Source: CAZEDM01 sp964511075 (GTDB lineage: Bacteria > Zixibacteria > MSB-5A5 > RBG-16-43-9). From it: a stretch of 64,000 bases of DNA. The notes under the pieces are model-generated. The model was given only the letters and a program-made list of their open reading frames with translations. It ran no database searches and was not told where the DNA came from. The first letter of the stretch is position 1; the number at the start of each line of letters is the position of its first letter. The position numbers and the translations under genes are program-made. The stretch lies in assembly GCA_964511075.1 (NCBI GenBank), contig CAZEDM010000011.1, positions 20,150-84,149 on the forward strand, given 5' to 3'. This document shows, piece after piece, positions 26,393-34,387 of this stretch.

Positions 26393-27943
26393 ATGTCCAT
26401 AGAGAAAAAAATAGAGGAACTAAAAAAGAAAAGGGAACAGGCTAAATTAGGGGGCGGTCCCAAAAGAATAGAGGACCAGCACAAAAAAGGGAAGCTCACT
26501 GCCAGGGAGAGACTGGACTTACTTTTGGATGAGGGCAGCTTCGAGGAGTTCGATATGTTCGTGCTGCACCGCTGCAGGGATTTTGGACTGGATAAGCACA
26601 GGATTTTCGGGGATGCCGTGGTAACCGGCTACGGCACCATAGAGGGCAGGCTGGTTTTTGTTTTCTCTCAGGATTTCACCACCTTTGGAGGGTCATTGTC
26701 CGAGGCTCACTCGGAGAAGATCTGTAAGGTTATGGATCTGGCGATGAAAGTAGGTGCGCCGGTAATAGGTTTGAACGATTCAGGGGGTGCCAGGATTCAG
26801 GAAGGGGTGGTCAGCCTGGGAGCTTACGCCAATATATTTTTAAGGAATACCTTAGCCTCAGGCGTCATCCCCCAGATCTCGGTTGTCCTGGGCCCCTGTG
26901 CTGGAGGTGCGGTCTATTCACCGGCAATCACCGATTTCACCCTGATGGTCAAAGGGACAAGCTATATGTTCGTCACCGGGCCCTCGGTAGTAAAGACCGT
27001 TACGCATGAGGAGGTAACTTATGACCAGTTAGGCGGTGCAATGGTTCATTCGACCAAAAGCGGTGTTGCTCATTTTGCAGGTGAAAACGAAGCTGAGACC
27101 CTGCTTCTCACCCGAAAGCTTTTCAGCTACATCCCTTTGAACAACATGGAAGACCCACCGGACAAGGAATGTACGGACCCGGTTGAGCGGATGGACGAAG
27201 AGCTGAATTACATCGTTCCTACCGAGCCGACCAAGCCTTATGACATAAAAGAGGTGATAAAAAGGGTGGTGGACGAAGGCGAGTTCCTGGAGGTGCATAA
27301 AGATTATGCCCAGAACATAGTGGTAGGGCTTGCCCGCTTGGGGGGGAAGCCTGTGGGGATTGTGGCTAATCAGCCTGCGGTCCTGGCCGGCGTTCTGGAT
27401 ATCAACTCCTCTCTCAAAGGAGCAAGATTTGTCAGGTTCTGCGATGCTTTCAACCTACCTCTGGTTGTGTTTGAAGATGTTCCGGGGTTTCTGCCCGGTA
27501 CTGCGCAGGAGTTCGGAGGGATAATCAAGCACGGGGCAAAGCTTTTATATGCTTTCTGCGAGGCAACCGTTCCCCGGTTAACCGTCATTACCCGCAAAGC
27601 TTACGGAGGGGCTTATGATGTTATGAACTCCAAGCATATAAGGGGTGATGTTAACTACGGCTGGCCCACAGCGGAGATCGCGGTTATGGGCCCAAAAGGT
27701 GCGGTAGAGATCATTTTCAAAAAGGAGATCGCTGAATCACCGGATCCGGAAAAGGCAACTGAGGAGAAACTCAATGAGTTCGTGGGGAAATTTGCCAACC
27801 CCTACATTGCCGCGGAAAGAGGCTACCTGGACGACGTGATCGAGCCGAAAGAGACCCGCCCCAGGCTGATTAAGGCATTATCGATGCTGGATACCAAGAA
27901 GGATTCCAATCCGCCGAAAAAACACGGGAATATTCCTCTATGA
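26393..27943 (+). CDS. pccB: Propionyl-CoA carboxylase carboxyltransferase (beta) subunit
   Basis: Transfers CO2 from carboxybiotin to propionyl-CoA to give methylmalonyl-CoA. 516 residues, two crotonase-like halves. The first has RIEDQHKKGKLTARERLDLLLD, GLNDSGGARIQEGV and GPCAGGAVYSPA; the second has FEDVPGFLPGTAQE and KAYGGAYDVM with the DVNYGWPTAEIAVMG stretch. This matches PccB/MmdA proteins. It lies upstream of a biotin carboxylase, a carrier protein, a mutase and an epimerase, which supports the propionyl-CoA to succinyl-CoA route. Confidence 0.92.
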   Translation: MSIEKKIEELKKKREQAKLGGGPKRIEDQHKKGKLTARERLDLLLDEGSFEEFDMFVLHRCRDFGLDKHRIFGDAVVTGYGTIEGRLVFVFSQDFTTFGGSLSEAHSEKICKVMDLAMKVGAPVIGLNDSGGARIQEGVVSLGAYANIFLRNTLASGVIPQISVVLGPCAGGAVYSPAITDFTLMVKGTSYMFVTGPSVVKTVTHEEVTYDQLGGAMVHSTKSGVAHFAGENEAETLLLTRKLFSYIPLNNMEDPPDKECTDPVERMDEELNYIVPTEPTKPYDIKEVIKRVVDEGEFLEVHKDYAQNIVVGLARLGGKPVGIVANQPAVLAGVLDINSSLKGARFVRFCDAFNLPLVVFEDVPGFLPGTAQEFGGIIKHGAKLLYAFCEATVPRLTVITRKAYGGAYDVMNSKHIRGDVNYGWPTAEIAVMGPKGAVEIIFKKEIAESPDPEKATEEKLNEFVGKFANPYIAAERGYLDDVIEPKETRPRLIKALSMLDTKKDSNPPKKHGNIPL

Positions 27944-27969
27944 AGAGAGTTTGTAGATAACTAGATTGT

Positions 27970-27994
27970 CATTGCGAGTCCGCCTTAGGCGGAC
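27970..27994. repeat. GTCCGCC palindrome
   Basis: GTCCGCCTTAGGCGGAC (27978-27994) is a perfect palindrome following GTCATTGCGA. A second, imperfect GTCCGCC arm follows at 28003. A relative lies near 55343-55358. Confidence 0.6.
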
Positions 27995-28040
27995 GTCGAA
28001 GGTGTCCGCCAAAGGCAGACTTGCTCCGTAAGAGGAAAAT

Positions 28041-28066
28041 GTAGGGACAGGGCTTGTCCCTGTCCG
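28041..28066 (+). repeat. GTAG-foot REP-like palindrome (GGG/CCC)
   Basis: GTAGGGACA, GGG, loop CTTGT, CCC, TGTCCG. Identical to 32520-32545 and 33043-33068, the copies flanking the first RAYT gene. Forms an inverted pair with 28081-28145. Confidence 0.85.
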
Positions 28067-28080
28067 AATAAAAGTCAAAG

Positions 28081-28145
28081 CGGACAACCACGCGGTTCGA
28101 CAGGCTCACCGTCCTGAGCAAAGCCGAAGGAAGGGTTGTCCCTAC
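28081..28145 (-). repeat. GTAG-foot REP-like palindrome split by a 39-base insert
   Basis: The intact form at 33110-33135 (CGGACAACCAC joined to AAGGGTTGTCCCTAC) is here separated by 39 bases (28092-28130). The insert begins GCGGTTCGACAGGCTC and ends AAAGCCGAAGG, and is itself an imperfect palindrome (TTCGaC... GccGAA). The element ends nine bases before the biotin carboxylase ATG. Confidence 0.8.
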
Positions 28146-28153
28146 AAAAAAAT

Positions 28154-29668
28154 ATGCTCAAAAAAATTCTCATAGCCAATCGTGGAGAAATCGCAGTCAG
28201 GATCATCCGTGCCTGCAGGGAGCTGGGGATAAAAGCAGCAGCGATATTTTCCGAGGTAGACCGCAAGGGTTTGCACGTCAGGATGGCGGATGAAGCATAT
28301 TATGTAGGTCCTCCGGCTTCCATACTCAGCTACCTCAATATGGACAAGATAATTGAAATAGCAAAAGAAGCCAGATGCGAGGGTATCCATCCGGGTTATG
28401 GTTTTCTGGCGGAGAATTCGGTTTTCGCCCGTAAGGTTGAAAAGGAAGGTCTGGTTTTTATCGGTCCTCCTGCTTCTGCCATAGAGCTTTTAGGTGATAA
28501 GATGGCTGCCAGAAAAACTATGAAGGATGCCGGGATACAGATCGTTCCGGGAACTGAGGAGCCTCTTGAATCTGAAAAGCAGGGTGTATTGCTTGCTCAG
28601 AAAATCGGTTTCCCTGTTTTGATTAAAGCCGCAGGAGGCGGTGGTGGAAAGGGGATGAGGGTGGTAAGGAGTGATAAGGATTTAAAAGAGGCTATGCGAG
28701 CCTGTGCCTCTGAGGCTCAATCCGCCTTTGCGGATGCCAGGATCTATATGGAGAGTTATTTAGAGCGCCCCAGGCACGTCGAGATTCAAATCCTGGGAGA
28801 TAAATCCGGAAAGGTTATTCATCTGGGCGAAAGGGAGTGCTCTATACAGAGAAGGCATCAGAAGGTGATCGAGGAATCCCCTTCTCCTGTGGTGGATGAG
28901 AAGATGAGAAGGAAAATGGGAGAAACCGCAGTTAAAGCCGCCAGGGCTGCTGGATATTATAATGCAGGCACTATGGAGTTCTTAGTCGATGCTGATAGGA
29001 ACTTCTATTTTCTGGAAGCCAATACCCGGCTTCAGGTAGAGCACCCGGTTACCGAGATGGTCACAGGTATCGATATCGCCAAGGAACAGATTAAGATTGC
29101 CTCAGGCTTATCTTTGAGTTACCAGCAGGAAGAAGTTTCCTGGAAAGGCTCAGCCATAGAGTGTCGAATCTATGCAGAAGACACGGAGAATAATTTCCTT
29201 CCTTCCACCGGTCTTGTTTCCCATTACACGGAGCCGTCCGGTCCGGGAATCAGAATCGACTCGGGCTTATATGAAGGTGCAGAGGTGCCGATTTATTATG
29301 ACCCCATCATCGGAAAATTGATCACCTGGGGTAAAGACAGGGACGAGGCGATCCAGAGGATGAGAAGGGCTTTGTCCGAATATCATATCTCCGGCGTATC
29401 CACGACCATTCCCTTTCATATTCAGGTTATGGAGAATGATAAATTTAAAAAGGGAGAGCTGTCCACTCATTTTATCGATGAGGAATTCGGCAAAGAAAGA
29501 AAAATTCAATTGGAAGAAAATGTTTATAAGATGGTAGCTTTGTTTTCAGCTTTAGTTAAATATCAGGAAGCTAAAAGGGTTCAAGGGTTAAAGGGTTCAA
29601 GGGTTAAAAAAGAGAATCTCTGGAAGATGGAGGGTAGAAGAAGAGGTTTAAGAAAAATGAATTTGTAG
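28154..29668 (+). CDS. accC: Biotin carboxylase subunit of propionyl-CoA carboxylase
   Basis: ATP-dependent carboxylation of carrier-bound biotin. ATP-grasp fold with MLKKILIANRGEIAVRIIRA at the start, ATP loop AAGGGGGKGMRVV, ERECSIQRRHQK and EMNTRLQVEHPVTE in the form EANTRLQVEHPVTE. 504 residues from the ATG at 28154; an earlier in-frame ATG at 28136 lies in the upstream palindrome. The last 60 residues pass the usual end of the family, and 29576-29607 there is an exact 8-base tandem repeat of the intergenic type, so the tail may be recently acquired. No Shine-Dalgarno is obvious. Confidence 0.92.
   Translation: MLKKILIANRGEIAVRIIRACRELGIKAAAIFSEVDRKGLHVRMADEAYYVGPPASILSYLNMDKIIEIAKEARCEGIHPGYGFLAENSVFARKVEKEGLVFIGPPASAIELLGDKMAARKTMKDAGIQIVPGTEEPLESEKQGVLLAQKIGFPVLIKAAGGGGGKGMRVVRSDKDLKEAMRACASEAQSAFADARIYMESYLERPRHVEIQILGDKSGKVIHLGERECSIQRRHQKVIEESPSPVVDEKMRRKMGETAVKAARAAGYYNAGTMEFLVDADRNFYFLEANTRLQVEHPVTEMVTGIDIAKEQIKIASGLSLSYQQEEVSWKGSAIECRIYAEDTENNFLPSTGLVSHYTEPSGPGIRIDSGLYEGAEVPIYYDPIIGKLITWGKDRDEAIQRMRRALSEYHISGVSTTIPFHIQVMENDKFKKGELSTHFIDEEFGKERKIQLEENVYKMVALFSALVKYQEAKRVQGLKGSRVKKENLWKMEGRRRGLRKMNL
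29576..29607 (+). repeat. Exact tandem repeat inside the accC 3' end
   Basis: Four 8-base units alternate GGGTTCAA and GGGTTAAA. They lie in frame and encode part of the C-terminal tail (RVQGLKGSRVKK). Degenerate copies of the unit occur in many gaps of the window but this is the only one inside a gene. Confidence 0.75.
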
Positions 29669-29734
29669 AATTGCAGGGGCAGAATATTGTTTCGTCCTTA
29701 TGTATCTTTCATGAAGTAAAACTTTAAGAAAAAT

Positions 29735-30241
29735 ATGCAATACGTTGCTAAAGTTAAAGATAAAAGCTATAAAATCGACATAAATGAGATGGACGGAAAG
29801 CTGCAAATTGAAGTGGATGGTAAACCGGTAACAGTTGATTTTGCCCGGATAAAACCCTCGCATTTCTACTCTTTTTTAGTCAATAATAAATCTTTCGATA
29901 CGGAAATAATAAAAAAATATGAATCCTACTACGTGAACGTGAATGGAAGCAAATACGAGTGTGTTTTGGAGGATGAGAGACTTTCCAGGATCAAGGATAT
30001 TGCCGGGTTAAAAAAAGATGTAGCACACGAGAGAGAGATTAAAACCCCGATGCCGGGCTTGGTCGTTTCCATAGAGGTGAAAGAGGGAGATATGGTCAAG
30101 GTGGGGCAGGGTGTGGCAATAGTCGAGGCAATGAAAATGGAAAATGAGCTTAAAGCAACTTTCGAGGGTAAAGTCAAAAAAGTTAAAGTTAAGCCGGGCC
30201 AGGCTGTTGATAAGGATGATGTCCTCGTAATATTTGAATGA
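29735..30241 (+). CDS. Biotin carboxyl carrier protein of propionyl-CoA carboxylase
   Basis: A 168-residue carrier. The C-terminal biotinyl domain has TPMPGLVVSIEV and EAMKMENEL with the biotin-accepting Lys134; the N-terminal 95 residues are a small beta domain probably linking to the other subunits. With separate carboxylase, carrier and transferase genes the enzyme is split into three polypeptides. It follows accC by 66 bases. Confidence 0.92.
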   Translation: MQYVAKVKDKSYKIDINEMDGKLQIEVDGKPVTVDFARIKPSHFYSFLVNNKSFDTEIIKKYESYYVNVNGSKYECVLEDERLSRIKDIAGLKKDVAHEREIKTPMPGLVVSIEVKEGDMVKVGQGVAIVEAMKMENELKATFEGKVKKVKVKPGQAVDKDDVLVIFE

Positions 30242-30412
30242 AAAAGCTCAAATGCTCAAAAGTTCAAAGGCTCAAGGATTAAAAAGGCAATGACAGATTG
30301 AAGATGGCAGATAAAAGATGAAAGAGTCGTAGGTAAAGCACCTGGCTCCGTGAGTATGGTCGTGCTTTTCGGATTTTTGCTACAAGCTTAAGCAGGTTCA
30401 TGAGGTTATCAA

Positions 30413-32011
30413 TTGAACAAGGATAAACAAAAATTTCTCACCAGCTCGAATATTCCGATAAACGAGCTATATACTCCAGAAAACCTCGCAGGTTTTGATT
30501 ACCAGAAGGACTTAGGTAAGCCGGGAGAATATCCTTTCACCCGCGGGGTGCAGAAGGATATGTACCGGGGTCGCTTGTGGACTATGAGGCAGTATGCCGG
30601 TTTCGGCACAGCATCTGAGACCAACAAAAGGTTCAGATACCTTTTGGAACAGGGGCAGACCGGCTTATCCGTTGCCTTTGACCTGCCTACCCAGATCGGA
30701 TACGATTCTGATCATCCTTTATCTTCAGGGGAGGTCGGCAAGACCGGTGTAGCCATAGATACCCTCAGGGATATGGAGATACTCTTTGACAAGATACCCC
30801 TGGATAAAGTCAGCACCTCGATGACCATCAATGCCACAGCTTCCATTCTTCTGGCAATGTATGTGGTTTTAGCTAAAGAACAGAATGTGTCTTTGAAGTT
30901 GCTTTCCGGCACGGTTCAGAATGATATCTTAAAAGAATATATCGCGCGCGGGACCTATATTTTCCCTCCGCGTCCTTCTATGAGACTGACTACTGATATT
31001 TTCAGATACGCCTCTGAGAACCTCCCTAAGTTTAACTCCATAAGCGTCAGCGGCTACCATATAAGAGAGGCAGGAGCGACTGCGGTTCAGGAGATCGCCT
31101 TCACTTTAGCCAACGGCACAGCCTATGTGCAGGAGGCGGTAAACTCAGGCTTGAACGTGAATGATTTCGGCAGAAGGGTCTCCTTCTTTCTGAACTCTCA
31201 CAGCAATTTTTTGGAGGAGATTGCCAAATTCCGTGCAGCCAGAAGGCTCTGGGCTAAGATGATGAAGGAGAAATTCGGGGCAGAGGATAGTTCCTGTAAA
31301 TTGAGATTCCACACCCAGACCGCAGGCTGCACTCTCACGGCCCAGCAGCCGGAGAACAATATTGTCCGGGTTGCCCTGCAGGCGCTTTCCTCGGTCTTAG
31401 GCGGAACCCAATCCCTGCATACCAATTCGATGGATGAGGCACTGAGCCTGCCCTCGGAAAAAGCCGCACAGGTAGCCTTAAGGACCCAGCAGATCATCGC
31501 TTATGAGAGTGGGGTTACCGATACGGTTGATCCCCTGGCTGGCTCTTATTTTATAGAATCTCTTACCAGTAGCCTGGAGGAAGAGGCGAGAAAGTATATC
31601 GATTATATAGAGCAGAACGGCGGAGCGCTGTGGGCAGTGGAATCCGGATATTATCAGAAGGAGATACAGAAAAGTGCCTATGAATATCAAAAGATGGTGG
31701 AAGCCGGAGACAGGGTAATCGTAGGGGTAAATAAATTCGAAACAGAAGTTGAAAAAGAAAAAGGGAAAAAGATTTTCAGGGTGAGTAAAAAAGCAACTGC
31801 TGAGCAGATAAAAAGGCTGAAAGAAGTAAAACAAAAGAGAGATAATAACAAAGTAAAACAATCACTGGAGGAGCTGCGAAATAAAGTCAGCACGGACGAG
31901 AACCTGATCTATCCCATAATCCAGTGCGTGGAGGCATATGCTTCAATCGGGGAGATTTGCCAGGTACTAAAAGATGTCTGGGGAGAATATGAGCAAAGAA
32001 TTATAATTTAA
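30413..32011 (+). CDS. mcmA: Methylmalonyl-CoA mutase large subunit
   Basis: A 532-residue B12 mutase barrel without its own B12 domain. It keeps both carboxylate-binding residues of true methylmalonyl-CoA mutases: Tyr61 (TMRQYAGFG) and Arg179 (EYIARGTYIFPP). It isomerises methylmalonyl-CoA to succinyl-CoA with the B12 subunit from 23394. The start is TTG (30413), preceded by GAGG about seven bases upstream; no ATG in frame gives a complete N-terminus. The epimerase follows 24 bases later. A clear paralogue of the gene at 21590. Confidence 0.92.
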   Translation: MNKDKQKFLTSSNIPINELYTPENLAGFDYQKDLGKPGEYPFTRGVQKDMYRGRLWTMRQYAGFGTASETNKRFRYLLEQGQTGLSVAFDLPTQIGYDSDHPLSSGEVGKTGVAIDTLRDMEILFDKIPLDKVSTSMTINATASILLAMYVVLAKEQNVSLKLLSGTVQNDILKEYIARGTYIFPPRPSMRLTTDIFRYASENLPKFNSISVSGYHIREAGATAVQEIAFTLANGTAYVQEAVNSGLNVNDFGRRVSFFLNSHSNFLEEIAKFRAARRLWAKMMKEKFGAEDSSCKLRFHTQTAGCTLTAQQPENNIVRVALQALSSVLGGTQSLHTNSMDEALSLPSEKAAQVALRTQQIIAYESGVTDTVDPLAGSYFIESLTSSLEEEARKYIDYIEQNGGALWAVESGYYQKEIQKSAYEYQKMVEAGDRVIVGVNKFETEVEKEKGKKIFRVSKKATAEQIKRLKEVKQKRDNNKVKQSLEELRNKVSTDENLIYPIIQCVEAYASIGEICQVLKDVWGEYEQRIII

Positions 32012-32035
32012 AAGAGGCTCAAAGGTTAAAAAAAT

Positions 32036-32434
32036 ATGAAAATAGAAAAAATTGAGCATATCGGGATTGCGGTTAAAAAGATTGATGAGGCAGTAAAATT
32101 TTACAGAGATGTTCTCAATCTAAAGATCTCCGAGAAGATTGAAATACCCCAGAGGAAACTGAGGGTTGCATTCATCCAGGTTTCCGAAACCAAATTGGAG
32201 CTTCTGGAGTCGATGGGGGAAGGAAGCGTCATAGACAGGTTCATCCAGAGAAAAGGAGAGGGGATTCATCATATCTGCTTAGAAGTAGAGGATTTCGATA
32301 AAGCAGTAGTTGAGCTAAAGGATAAAAAAACAGAATTCGTGGATGAGCCTCGAATGGGAGCTGAAGATAAAAGAATAGTTTTCCTTCATCCGAAAAATGC
32401 CTTCGGGGTGTTGATTGAATTAAAAGAAAAATAG
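32036..32434 (+). CDS. mce: Methylmalonyl-CoA epimerase
   Basis: Interconverts the R and S forms of methylmalonyl-CoA between carboxylase and mutase. A 132-residue VOC-fold protein with paired metal-binding modules: EHIGIAVKKIDEAVKFY (His in the first strand), KLELLE, then GIHHICLEVEDFDKA and VLIELKEK. Full length. Its place after mcmA fits the pathway. The sequence before the ATG is AAAGGTTAAA-type repeat, not a clear Shine-Dalgarno. Confidence 0.93.
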   Translation: MKIEKIEHIGIAVKKIDEAVKFYRDVLNLKISEKIEIPQRKLRVAFIQVSETKLELLESMGEGSVIDRFIQRKGEGIHHICLEVEDFDKAVVELKDKKTEFVDEPRMGAEDKRIVFLHPKNAFGVLIELKEK

Positions 32435-32484
32435 GATTCAGGGATTCGAGGGTTTAAGTGAATATTAAGATTCAAATTCGTAAT

Positions 32485-32504
32485 GCCCGATGTTTTTGTC
32501 GGAC
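32485..32504. repeat. GCCCGA/TCGGAC hairpin
   Basis: GCCCGA and TCGGAC arms (one G-T pair) around TGTTTTTG. A close relative lies at 57290-57309 on the other strand. Confidence 0.5.
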
Positions 32505-32519
32505 AGTAAAAGGGAAAAA

Positions 32520-32545
32520 GTAGGGACAGGGCTTGTCCCTGTCCG
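32520..32545 (+). repeat. GTAG-foot REP-like palindrome, left flank of RAYT1
   Basis: GTAGGGACA, GGG, loop CTTGT, CCC, TGTCCG; the stem is GGACAGGG with CCCTGTCC. It ends 21 bases before the RAYT1 ATG and is identical to the right-flank copy at 33043-33068. Confidence 0.88.
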
Positions 32546-32566
32546 AAAGACTTAGCAGGTCATGAA

Positions 32567-33046
32567 ATGAAGAAGGCTGAACTGCCCAAAAGGAAAAATC
32601 CCAGATTAAAAGATTTTGATTATTCACAGCCTTATGTATATTTTTTGACAATCTGCTTAAAGAATAAGGAAAAGATATTTTATAACCCTGATTTAAATTC
32701 AGAGATTCTAAATTGTCTGAAGCAAGAAAAGATTAAAAAAGGAATAGCAATTTATTCCTATTGCTTAATGCCAAACCATATACATTTGTTAATTTCTCCA
32801 TTGGAAAGCGGTGTCAATATATCCAAGTTTGTAGGAAGTTTTAAAAGTAAAGCCACAAAAATAGCTTGGAAACATGGTCTAAAGGGTCAAATCTGGCAGG
32901 GTAGATTTTACGATCATGTTGTCAGAAAAGTTGAAGATCTTAAAGATACATGTGAGTATATTTTAAATAACCCAGTAAGAAAAGGGTTAGTTCCGAAATG
33001 GGAAGATTATCAGTTTAATGGGATGCTCGATCCAATTTACATGTAG
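32567..33046 (+). CDS. REP-associated tyrosine transposase (RAYT1)
   Basis: A 159-residue Y1/HUH protein of the IS200-like TnpA-REP group. The HUH motif is MPNHIHLL (His71, His73); the likely catalytic Tyr131 is in CEYILNNPVRKGLV, the RAYT tail motif. RAYTs nick single-stranded REP hairpins and are thought to spread them. It is flanked by identical GTAG-foot palindromes, and its TAG stop (33044-33046) is the TAG of the right palindrome's GTAG foot. It looks more AT-rich than neighbouring genes. It interrupts an otherwise metabolic run. A solitary IS200 transposase is the alternative. Confidence 0.88.
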   Translation: MKKAELPKRKNPRLKDFDYSQPYVYFLTICLKNKEKIFYNPDLNSEILNCLKQEKIKKGIAIYSYCLMPNHIHLLISPLESGVNISKFVGSFKSKATKIAWKHGLKGQIWQGRFYDHVVRKVEDLKDTCEYILNNPVRKGLVPKWEDYQFNGMLDPIYM

Positions 33047-33068
33047 GGACAGGGCTTGTCCCTGTCCG
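33043..33068 (+). repeat. GTAG-foot REP-like palindrome, right flank of RAYT1
   Basis: Same 26 bases as 32520-32545, in direct orientation. Bases 33044-33046 double as the RAYT1 stop codon. Confidence 0.88.
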
Positions 33069-33109
33069 TGAATTTAATTCGGACAATCAGGCTATGCCTG
33101 CGGAATAAA

Positions 33110-33135
33110 CGGACAACCACAAGGGTTGTCCCTAC
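33110..33135 (-). repeat. GTAG-foot REP-like palindrome (ACC/GGT), inverted
   Basis: On the minus strand: GTAGGGACA, ACC, CTTGT, GGT, TGTCCG. The variable triplet differs from the RAYT1-flanking copies but pairing is kept. It is the intact form of the split element at 28081-28145. A CAGGC-TAT-GCCTG hairpin lies between it and 33068. Confidence 0.85.
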
Positions 33136-33162
33136 AAAAGATAAATAATTAAGGAGAGCAAG

Positions 33163-34236
33163 ATGGGTCTTTTTGAGATGATGGAGGAAAGAGGGCATGA
33201 GCAGCTGATCTTTTGCTACAATCAGCCCACCAACCTCAAAGCCATAATAGCCATACACGATACCACCTTAGGCAAGGCTGTGGGGGGATGCAGGCTCTGG
33301 AGATATAACACGGAAAAAGATGCCATCACCGATGCCTTGATCTTATCCGAGATTATGACCTATCAGTCATCCATCTCGGACTGCGATACCGGTGGCGGAA
33401 AGGTAGTCCTGTGGCACGATTTCGAGGAGGAGCCGGATGAGGCATACTACCGGGCAGCGGGCAGATTTGTCGAGGGATTAAAGGGAAGGATCGTCACCTA
33501 TCCGGATTTGGGCACTGATTCTCAGGAGATGAGATACATAAGAAGAGAGACAGAACACGTCCTTTTTTATGAGACTTCCTCCGGCTTAAGAGCGGAAAGC
33601 TCGGAGCTAACTGCCTATGGCGTATACTGGGGGATGAAAGCCTGCGTTAAGGAGCTTTACGGCGTCTCCTCCCTGGAGGGGCTTACCGTGGGGATACAGG
33701 GCGTGGGCAGCGTGGGCCAGATATTGGCTGATTACCTCAAGCAGGAGAACGTGAAGTTGGTGGTAACCGATTTAAATTACGATTCCATCAAAAAAATACA
33801 GGATAGATACTCGGATACATTAATTGTCAAACCCCAGGAGATATTGACCTGCAAATGCGAAATTTTTTCACCCTGTGCCCTGGGTCCGGTCTTCACCAGA
33901 GAGAATATAGACAAGCTGAATTGTAAAATCATTGCAGGCGGGGCATATAACGTTCTGGAGGATGCTTCCCTAGCCGAGGAGCTTTATAAGCGGGGAATCA
34001 TCTATGCACCGGACTTCGTGATCAACTCCGGCGAGCTGTTTTTGACTTCCGATGCCCTGCAGATACTGTCAAAGGAAGAGGCATTAGCCAGGGTTAAGAA
34101 AATCTACGATATAATGGCAAAGGTTTTGACTATATCCAAAAGAGAGAACATCTCCCCGTATCAGGCTGCTTACCGCCTGGCAAACGAGAGGATCAAAAGG
34201 GTAGGGGATATAAAAAATATTCTGTGTTGCATATAA
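33163..34236 (+). CDS. Leucine-dehydrogenase-family protein with altered active site (LDH1)
   Basis: A 357-residue member of the Glu/Leu/Phe/Val dehydrogenase family, with a Rossmann domain containing GVGSVGQ. In leucine dehydrogenase Lys68 binds the substrate carboxylate, Lys80 is catalytic and Asp115 assists. Here position 68 is Gln (MTYQSS), while Lys80 (GGGK) and Asp115 (YPDLGT) remain. The canonical AAAG.NLGGGK loop is replaced by ISDCDTGGGK. It may act on another substrate or be non-catalytic. AAGGAG precedes the ATG; a butyrate kinase follows, mirroring the pair at 44-46 kb. Confidence 0.8.
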   Translation: MGLFEMMEERGHEQLIFCYNQPTNLKAIIAIHDTTLGKAVGGCRLWRYNTEKDAITDALILSEIMTYQSSISDCDTGGGKVVLWHDFEEEPDEAYYRAAGRFVEGLKGRIVTYPDLGTDSQEMRYIRRETEHVLFYETSSGLRAESSELTAYGVYWGMKACVKELYGVSSLEGLTVGIQGVGSVGQILADYLKQENVKLVVTDLNYDSIKKIQDRYSDTLIVKPQEILTCKCEIFSPCALGPVFTRENIDKLNCKIIAGGAYNVLEDASLAEELYKRGIIYAPDFVINSGELFLTSDALQILSKEEALARVKKIYDIMAKVLTISKRENISPYQAAYRLANERIKRVGDIKNILCCI

Positions 34237-34253
34237 AAAAGTTTTTGAAGAAA

Positions 34254-34343
34254 TTCTGGAGTGCAAACCTTTTAGGTTTGCCAAGATTAATTCTATGTTT
34301 TACTCACTAACATGTTAAGTAAAGCTGAAGCTTTACACTCCAA
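34254..34343 (+). repeat. Composite three-stem repeat, copy 1
   Basis: Outer arms GGAGTG (34258-34263) and CACTCC (34336-34341) enclose two hairpins: GCAAACCT/AGGTTTGC and GTAAAGCT/AGCTTTAC. The same arrangement, inverted and shorter, is at 46304-46363. It sits between LDH1 and buk1. Confidence 0.7.
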
Positions 34344-34387
34344 AACTCTTCACAAAGAATTACAGACAAAATAGAATCTCAAGATCA

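Noticed and set aside
33079..33105. A further full REP-like element between the two right-hand copies at RAYT1
   Set aside because: It has only a partial CGGACAATC arm and a short CAGGC/GCCTG stem; it may be a decayed or split copy but does not meet the family pattern.
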